Source of the DNA: a bacterium
GTDB lineage: Bacteria; Patescibacteriota; Microgenomatia; JAADGY01
Direction of reading: 5' to 3'
Assembly: GCA_013152165.1 (NCBI GenBank)
Contig: JAADGY010000012.1
Location: forward strand, 1 to 10,914
Length of the DNA stretch: 10,914 nt
Part shown: positions 6,916 to 10,914 of the stretch, piece by piece
How the letters are laid out: every line of letters starts with the position of its first letter
How positions within the stretch are numbered: position 1 is the first letter of the stretch
The notes under the pieces: model-generated
Told to the model about the DNA's origin: nothing
Databases searched by the model: none
Seen by the model: the letters and a program-made list of their open reading frames with translations, nothing else
Made by a program: the position numbers and the translations under genes

Positions 6916-7266
6916 TTACTTAGCCGGCTTGGCTTTTGGTTTATCTGCTTTTTTATTCTTGGTTGTCTTTTTTGTTGCCTTTTTGGGCTTCACCGCGCCC
7001 TTTGTCTTTTTGGCTGGCTTGGGGCTTGTTTTTGAAGCCATTAGTTTGGCCCCCCAGCTTTTCAAGCGAGCCGCTTTGTTCTTGTGGATGATGCCTTTTT
7101 TAGCCGCCCGGTCAACTAAAGCATACATTCTTTTTAAGGTTTCAATCGTGGCCGCTTCAATATGTTTTTTTATAGCCTGCTTATAACGGCGTTTAAACCG
7201 CAGGTTAAAAATCGTTCGGCGGCGATCCACCCTCATTTTTTTAGCAGCTGATTTAGTCACTGGCAT
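6916..7266 (-). CDS. rpsT: Ribosomal protein bS20
   Basis: Small-subunit protein that binds the 5' and 3' minor domains of 16S rRNA early in assembly. The family is clear from MPVTKSAAKKMRVDRRR at the N-terminus, NLRFKRRYKQAIKKH, and the signature KGIIHKNKAARLKS (57-70). I choose ATG at 7266 (116 residues) over the in-frame ATG at 7293. bS20 proteins start close to the (A/V)xxKSAxKR segment, and the only good -10 box overlaps the upstream ATG. The core ends near residue 78. A tail of about 38 Lys/Ala/Pro/Thr residues follows, making it about 30 residues longer than E. coli bS20 (87). Such basic tails are low-complexity and probably contact rRNA. The gene is separated from pilN by 127 bases and is transcribed in the same direction. 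It is divergent to murJ. Confidence 0.93.
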   Translation of the reverse strand: MPVTKSAAKKMRVDRRRTIFNLRFKRRYKQAIKKHIEAATIETLKRMYALVDRAAKKGIIHKNKAARLKSWGAKLMASKTSPKPAKKTKGAVKPKKATKKTTKNKKADKPKAKPAK

Positions 7267-7283
7267 GGTAGGTATTCTACCAT
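7265..7283 (-). promoter_or_regulatory. Hairpin enclosing the rpsT start codon
   Basis: On the minus strand ATGGTAG (7283-7277), a five-base loop AATAC, then CTACCAT (7271-7265) form a perfect 7-bp stem. The last two bases of the stem are the A and U of the chosen rpsT start codon (7266-7264). No Shine-Dalgarno is present. The position suggests control of translation initiation, possibly autoregulation by bS20, which is known in E. coli. That role is inferred. Confidence 0.5.
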
Positions 7284-7295
7284 TAGGGGTCATTC

Positions 7296-7301
7296 ATTGT
7301 A
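7296..7301 (-). promoter_or_regulatory. Possible -10 box for rpsT
   Basis: TACAAT on the minus strand, one mismatch from TATAAT. No good -35 box stands 16-18 bases upstream. Transcription would begin near 7288, giving a leader of about 20 bases made up almost wholly of the start-codon hairpin. Confidence 0.35.
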
Positions 7302-7403
7302 AAGAGTTTTGCACTGCAGGCTTTTTAAGCCCCCTTCTTCCCTGGCTCTTAAGCATATAACCCGCCTTGCCCCCACCCCGAATTATCAGCATCAATTACC
7401 CAA

Positions 7404-7465
7404 TTACCAAGGTTGTCAGACATTCCCAACCTCTTAAGGTTTGAAACGTCTGACAACCTTGGTAA
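7404..7465. repeat. Long perfect inverted repeat, REP/MITE-like element
   Basis: The arms 7404-7421 (TTACCAAGGTTGTCAGAC) and 7448-7465 are perfect reverse complements over 18 bp, separated by 26 bases. Inside lies a nested 5-bp stem, AACCT (7428-7432) with AGGTT (7437-7441). A terminator is unlikely because the flanking genes are divergent and no T-run follows either arm. The size and structure suit a repetitive extragenic palindrome or a small non-autonomous element of the kind moved by IS200/REP-associated transposases. No target-site duplication is evident. Confidence 0.7.
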
Positions 7466-7502
7466 AGTTGCCATTACCTTCTCTTATCGTCGAGTTCATT
7501 TT

Positions 7503-7525
7503 AATCACACTCCGGGAGAGTGATT
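7503..7525. other. Imperfect inverted repeat
   Basis: AATCAC at one end pairs with GTGATT at the other, with one A-A mismatch and then CTCC/GGAG-like pairing around the centre (23 bases in all). Without further context it could be an operator-like dyad or a remnant of a second small element. It lies about 340 bases upstream of murJ, too far for a simple murJ operator. Confidence 0.35.
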
Positions 7526-7578
7526 CGCGTCTCTGGCGGGCGATATTTGAGTGTCAGGTTTCTCCCTTAAGGTGGCTT

Positions 7579-7635
7579 ATTTGGAATTTGAGGTTTGGAG
7601 CTTTATTGGAGCTTGGAGTTTGGTCATTGGAATTT
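7579..7635. repeat. Degenerate TTGGA-type simple repeat
   Basis: A run of related short units (TTGGAATTTG, TTTGGAGC, TTGGAGCTTGGAGTTTGG, TTGGAATTT) without fixed period. It resembles low-complexity intergenic filler and has no coding character; its translation is repetitive and Trp/Leu/Phe-rich. Confidence 0.5.
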
Positions 7636-7690
7636 ATCTCATGTCGCTTTTAGCTTTATGAACTTTCTAACTTGATAAACTCAATTCACT

Positions 7691-7714
7691 TTTGCCCTTT
7701 GCCTTTTGACTTTT
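7691..7714. repeat. 24-base direct repeat, copy 1
   Basis: A T/C-rich unit built from TTTGCCC, TTTGCC and TTTTGACTTTT, identical to the copy at 7769-7792. The space between the copies is also T-rich and holds CTTAGTTATTAGTTAT. Confidence 0.75.
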
Positions 7715-7768
7715 GATTTATTTTTATCTTATTCCTTCTTACTTCTTAGTTATTAGTTATCTTTGCCC

Positions 7769-7792
7769 TTTGCCCTTTGCCTTTTGACTTTT
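7769..7792. repeat. 24-base direct repeat, copy 2
   Basis: Exact copy of 7691-7714, preceded by one more TTTGCCC unit (about 7762-7768), which points to expansion by slippage. It ends ten bases before the probable murJ -10 box and could supply the upstream promoter DNA. Confidence 0.75.
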
Positions 7793-7801
7793 TTCTTAGT
7801 G

Positions 7802-7807
7802 TATACT
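7802..7807 (+). promoter_or_regulatory. Probable -10 box for murJ
   Basis: TATACT, one mismatch from TATAAT, with start of transcription expected near 7814 and a leader of about 30 bases before ATG 7846. A TTGACT lies at 7784-7789, but the 12-base gap is too short for a normal -35 box, so this promoter is tentative. Confidence 0.4.
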
Positions 7808-7845
7808 ATCGAAGTCATAGTTTAAAATTAAAACACACTCAAATT

Positions 7846-9489
7846 ATGCGCTACAGTTTATATCGGTTCCCCAGCCCCTTGGTTTTGCTGCGCGGTCAAC
7901 AAAAAAGAGTTTTCAGCGCCAGCTTAATAATCCTTACCTCGTTACTTCTCTCGCGGTTTTTGGGAATAGTCAGAGACCGCTTGTTAACCACTTATTTTTT
8001 CGGCGGTTTAGAATGGCAGTTGGATGTATATTACGCTGCTTTTCGAATACCTGACACCCTATACCAGCTGATTATAAGCAGTATGATAGCCGCCGGCTTT
8101 TTGCCCATCTTCAGCCGCAAATTGATCAGAGAGTCGCAAGCTAAAGCCTTTAGGTTCGCCTTCATAAGTTTGTTTTTTCTCTTAAGTTTATTCTTAATAG
8201 CTGTCTTTTTAATCTGGCCGTGGTGGGGAAACATTATCAACTGGCTGGCGCCTGGGTTTGATGCCAATCAAAGAAAGGTCTTTTTAGAGATAGTTCCTTT
8301 TATCATCGGGGTTCAGTTAATCCTAGCGGTTTCAAACTTAAGCGCTTTGATTTTGCAAACCCATAATCGCTTTTTGGCCCCGGCCATCTCGCCCCTGATG
8401 TATAACTTGGGGATTATCGGCGGCATTATTTTCTTAACCCCGATTTTCAAGGTCAATGGCTTGGTTTGGGGAGTCCTGCTTGGCGGTGTCGGACACTTAT
8501 TAATCCAACTGCCGGCCCTGGTCCAAGTAATCGACGGAAAACTTGATTTAAATTTTAACTTCAACGAGGTAAAAACAGAGATTAAAAATTTGTTCAAACT
8601 GTCTTTGCCAAACATGGTCTCGGTCTTTTTAATCCAGACCGAAGCTAACTGGCTGACTCGATTGGCCAGCTTTTTATCAGCCGGCAGTTTAAGCCTGTTT
8701 AATCTGGCCAACAATCTAGTCTGGCTGCCTATCAGTGTCTTTTCACTGGCTTTGGGCCAGGCAATTTTCCCCAAGCTGGCCTTGTCTAATCAACGGCTTG
8801 ACACTAAAAAGTTTTTATACCTGTTCGAACAGGCCATAAACCAAACCTTGTTTATTGTGACGCCGCTTATCATTTTATTTATCGTCCTGCGCCTGCCGAT
8901 CGTCAGGCTGGTTCTGGGCTCCAAAAACTTCAGCTGGGAAAACACCATAATCACAGCTAATTTAATCAAAATTATGATACCAATCATCCTGGCCCAAAGC
9001 CTAAGCGTTACTTTTCAAAAGATATTTTTAGCCCTAGGACAAAGCCGGTTCATTCTTATCGCGCAGTTAACCTCGACTTTTGTCTTCGTAGTCTCGACCT
9101 TGATTTTACTGCCTCAAAATGGCAATATTTTGGCCATAGCCATAAGTTTATCGCTGGCCAGCTTGTGCAAGTTTGTTTTAGGCGGTTTTTTATTATTCAA
9201 AGAGAATCAATTATTAAGGGAAGTGTTGAAGCGGTCCTATTTAACCTTAATAAAAATTGTTGGCGCCGGCATCGGTTCTTTTTGGCTTGCCTGGGGCAGT
9301 TACCGGCTGGTCAATCTTTGGCTTGATACCGCCTATACCATTAACTTGATTTTATTAGTCGGAATCGTCGGCGGCATAACCTTGCTGTCCTATTTGTTAT
9401 TCAGCTACGGCTTCAAGGTAGATCCTTTGTTTGTAGTCATTAACCAAGTTAGGTCAATCCCAAAGACTTGGCAGGACAAAGAGGCTTAA
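7846..9489 (+). CDS. murJ: Lipid II flippase MurJ (MviN family)
   Basis: A 547-residue polytopic membrane protein (about 14 helices) of the MOP exporter superfamily, which moves lipid-linked peptidoglycan precursor across the membrane. The N-terminal signature SRFLGIVRD (36-44) keeps the two arginines equivalent to E. coli R18 and R24. The following segment, with D60 and AAFRIPD (64-70), matches the DAFFVAFKLPN region. The arginine pair after that motif (E. coli R52/R53) is replaced by Tyr-Gln, and the TM8 RxxE motif is replaced by ANNLVWLP. GQAIFPKLA closes TM8 in family style. I choose ATG 7846 over the TTG at 7777, because the TTG lies upstream of the -10 box, inside a simple repeat. No Shine-Dalgarno is present. 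The stop overlaps that of the converging glycoside hydrolase gene. Another MOP flippase, such as an O-antigen transporter, is less likely given the N-terminus. Confidence 0.88.
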   Translation: MRYSLYRFPSPLVLLRGQQKRVFSASLIILTSLLLSRFLGIVRDRLLTTYFFGGLEWQLDVYYAAFRIPDTLYQLIISSMIAAGFLPIFSRKLIRESQAKAFRFAFISLFFLLSLFLIAVFLIWPWWGNIINWLAPGFDANQRKVFLEIVPFIIGVQLILAVSNLSALILQTHNRFLAPAISPLMYNLGIIGGIIFLTPIFKVNGLVWGVLLGGVGHLLIQLPALVQVIDGKLDLNFNFNEVKTEIKNLFKLSLPNMVSVFLIQTEANWLTRLASFLSAGSLSLFNLANNLVWLPISVFSLALGQAIFPKLALSNQRLDTKKFLYLFEQAINQTLFIVTPLIILFIVLRLPIVRLVLGSKNFSWENTIITANLIKIMIPIILAQSLSVTFQKIFLALGQSRFILIAQLTSTFVFVVSTLILLPQNGNILAIAISLSLASLCKFVLGGFLLFKENQLLREVLKRSYLTLIKIVGAGIGSFWLAWGSYRLVNLWLDTAYTINLILLVGIVGGITLLSYLLFSYGFKVDPLFVVINQVRSIPKTWQDKEA

Positions 9490-10914
9490 AACTGAGAAGC
9501 CGCCGGCCCAATATCAAAATCTTGGGAAAGCCATAGGCGGCTGTTTAAATCAGAAGGAGAAACTGCCAAGGGAGCGATTTTAAGATCATCCACATCAACA
9601 GCTGGATTTTTATTCAAGGTAAGATTTAAAGTCAGATCGGAGCGAGAAGGCAGGCTCACAGGCAAAGAAATAGTATTGCGGTTAAGGGAAAGGGTCAAGG
9701 TAAAGTTTAAACCGCTTTTAGCAAGGGAACAAGAAAGCGGCATCCAATCAGACAAATTAAGAGAGTCAAGCGGAATGGATTGAGAACTGCTGCGTTTAGC
9801 ATTTGCCAGGTAAAAACCAGGAGTGAAGTTGTTATAGCCAAACTTCAAAGAAGCTATCGGCCAGCTTCGGCCGCCGCTTGATAAATTAAGCTGGAAAAGA
9901 GAATGCGGTTTTAAAGAAGTGGTTCGATATTTTAACCAAAACCAGCATTTAAATCCAGGCGGCTGGGCCGGAATCGGAGTGGAAAAGCTATATGATCGAG
10001 CCAAGTTTAAGCTGTAATCAGTTTTAGCTGATGTCCGCCCGGAAGAGCGGATAAAATGATCCTTTTGAGACCATTGGATAACAACAGCCGAGTAGGGCAA
10101 AAGATTGATCGATTGATCGAAAGAATTATTATTAACCGCCTTAAAGCTTAGCTGTTTGGTGAGAAAAGACCTAGAAGTGTCGGCTTGCCACAGGCCGTTA
10201 GGCAAAAAGCGAAGCTTTAGGGTGGGGGTTATCACCTTGCCGCTTAAATTGACCACTATCATGCCCAGATTGTCTTTTGTTTGATTAGTGGTTACTACCG
10301 CATAAGCCGGCCATGAACTCTGCGGAGTTATCAGCCCCGACCAAGGCAGTTGTGACAGTTGGCTGAAAGCAAACCACCGCGGTTTAGGCCTTAATCGATT
10401 ATTTTCATGGGTGAACAAGCCCCAGCCAGCGGTCTGTTTAGCCGAGCCGGCTAAGCTGGGGCCGTCCTTTATTTCAAAAGCAAAAAGTTGGTCAGCCGGA
10501 TCAAGAACCGGCGCCAGCAAACTAACGACCGCTAAAGTGTGCCAGTAGCCTCTGGTAGTGTTGTACCACGGGTGGCGGTCGCCGCTGACGCCCCATTCAG
10601 TAATAAAAACCGGAGTCTTTAGATTGGAAGCCGCCAGGATCTGCTTGATGTTTTTGACCTCCCGCACGAATTTAGCTGGATTGGTATGATAGGCATGAAA
10701 GGACAAAAAATCAAGCCGCAGCTTATTTTTCCGAGTAAATTTAACAAATTTTTTGATTTGTTTATAATCAGCATGGCTTAAGGCCGGCCCGCCGATTGAA
10801 AAAGGCTTTAAATTCGAATCGGCCGGCAAAGCTTGAATAGTTTGGGAATACAAAGTTAAATAGCCGTTTGGGGAATCAGACATCGGAAAGCGGCCGAATA
10901 AATTAGGTTCGTTC
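9486..10914 (-). CDS. Glycoside hydrolase, clan GH-A type (GH39-like), 5' end outside window
   Basis: The frame stays open to the right edge, so the ATG at 10883 is probably internal. Just upstream of it, at 10902-10913, the frame reads NEPN, the acid/base glutamate motif at the end of strand beta-4 in clan GH-A enzymes. About 104 residues later comes VFITEWG (Glu codon 10596-10598), the expected nucleophile at strand beta-7. In between, LDFLSFHAYH fits the beta-6 histidine segment, and FAFEIKDG...GWGLF...RPKPRW fits the end of the barrel. The spacing suits GH39-like or GH5-like retaining enzymes that cleave glycans. After the barrel (about residue 180 from the ATG) come a beta-sandwich (to about 272) and a Ser/Leu/Asn-rich beta domain (about 285-440) ending VDVDDLKIAPL, which looks like a carbohydrate-binding or lectin-like fold. 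The coding strand is pyrimidine-rich, unlike that of the oxidoreductase and pil genes. The signal peptide, if any, is out of view. The substrate is unknown. Confidence 0.8.
   Translation of the reverse strand, partial: NEPNLFGRFPMSDSPNGYLTLYSQTIQALPADSNLKPFSIGGPALSHADYKQIKKFVKFTRKNKLRLDFLSFHAYHTNPAKFVREVKNIKQILAASNLKTPVFITEWGVSGDRHPWYNTTRGYWHTLAVVSLLAPVLDPADQLFAFEIKDGPSLAGSAKQTAGWGLFTHENNRLRPKPRWFAFSQLSQLPWSGLITPQSSWPAYAVVTTNQTKDNLGMIVVNLSGKVITPTLKLRFLPNGLWQADTSRSFLTKQLSFKAVNNNSFDQSINLLPYSAVVIQWSQKDHFIRSSGRTSAKTDYSLNLARSYSFSTPIPAQPPGFKCWFWLKYRTTSLKPHSLFQLNLSSGGRSWPIASLKFGYNNFTPGFYLANAKRSSSQSIPLDSLNLSDWMPLSCSLAKSGLNFTLTLSLNRNTISLPVSLPSRSDLTLNLTLNKNPAVDVDDLKIAPLAVSPSDLNSRLWLSQDFDIGPAASQF

Larger units (their letters stand above)
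7267..7845. other. Divergent intergenic region rich in repeats
   Basis: 579 bases with no credible gene between the starts of rpsT and murJ. From left to right it holds the rpsT leader hairpin and -10 box, a C-rich stretch (about 7330-7378), the long palindromic element (7404-7465), a smaller hairpin (7503-7525), a degenerate TTGGA-rich repeat (about 7579-7635), two copies of a 24-base repeat (7691-7714, 7769-7792), and the murJ -10 box. I see no tRNA, CRISPR or riboswitch pattern. Confidence 0.7.

Noticed and set aside
6773..7186. Plus-strand reading frame of 137 codons opposite rpsT and pilN
   Set aside because: It lies antisense to bS20; its Leu/Ala/Phe-rich sequence is the mirror of the Lys/Ala-rich tail.
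7267..7293. Upstream ATG start for rpsT (nine extra residues)
   Set aside because: bS20 proteins begin near the KSAxK segment, and the extra residues MTPNGRIPT are encoded mostly by the leader hairpin.
7441..7653. Plus-strand reading frame of 70 codons in the rpsT-murJ spacer
   Set aside because: It starts inside an arm of the palindrome and its second half is the Trp/Leu/Phe-rich translation of a simple repeat; no ribosome binding site or domain.
7777..7845. Upstream TTG start for murJ (23 extra residues)
   Set aside because: It falls within the 24-base repeat and before the likely -10 box; the added residues do not resemble MurJ N-termini.
7294..7845. Replication origin in the divergent spacer
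   Set aside because: No DnaA-box cluster was seen and the composition shift lies at about 9490, not here; it coincides with a single gene.
8313..8774. Minus-strand reading frame of 153 codons inside murJ
   Set aside because: Antisense to conserved MurJ helices, Lys-rich with no family features and no start signals.
9486..9540. Terminator for murJ in the first bases of the opposing gene
   Set aside because: GCCGCCGGC is present but no stable stem with a T-run follows on the plus strand.

Overview
The window looks like chromosomal DNA from a candidate phyla radiation (Patescibacteria) bacterium, most likely of the Microgenomates group. That is an inference from gene content and style: short tightly packed genes, a bS20 with a long lysine-rich tail, PilN/PilO-type proteins next to proline-threonine-rich surface proteins, a divergent MurJ, and almost no Shine-Dalgarno sequences. 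No gene here fixes the lineage by itself.

Layout. Positions 5-6788 hold seven genes, all on the minus strand and packed as one probable operon. In the direction of transcription they are a PilN-like protein (6788-6222), a PilO-like protein (6241-5594), a small one-helix protein (5607-5257), a membrane-anchored FN3/carboxypeptidase-regulatory-like/Ig-like protein (5230-3764), a large anchored protein with a tandemly duplicated cysteine-containing domain (3760-1907), a small cysteine-rich protein with a Pro/Thr stalk (1904-1317), and an FAD-dependent oxidoreductase of the amine oxidase superfamily (1294-5). The first three overlap by 14-20 bases. The rest are 2-26 bases apart.

Upstream, also on the minus strand, is rpsT (bS20, 7266-6916), whose start codon sits in a perfect 7-bp hairpin. 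A 579-base gene-free stretch (7267-7845) separates it from the divergent murJ. This stretch holds a 62-base palindromic element with 18-bp perfect arms and two kinds of simple-sequence repeat. murJ (7846-9489, plus) encodes the lipid II flippase. It converges on a minus-strand glycoside hydrolase gene (clan GH-A type) that runs off the right edge. The two genes share the four bases TTAA as overlapping stop codons.

How the genes may work together (inference). PilN and PilO form the inner-membrane alignment complex of type IV pili. Here they are followed not by PilP/PilQ but by a set of single-pass surface proteins with Ig/FN3-like folds, disulfide-prone domains and flexible Pro/Thr stalks. The simplest reading is a pilus-associated or pilus-like surface apparatus for adhesion or cell contact. 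The duplicated domain and the small cysteine-rich protein are not families I recognise and are the best candidates for undescribed biology. MurJ and the glycoside hydrolase belong to envelope synthesis and glycan processing but are separate transcription units.
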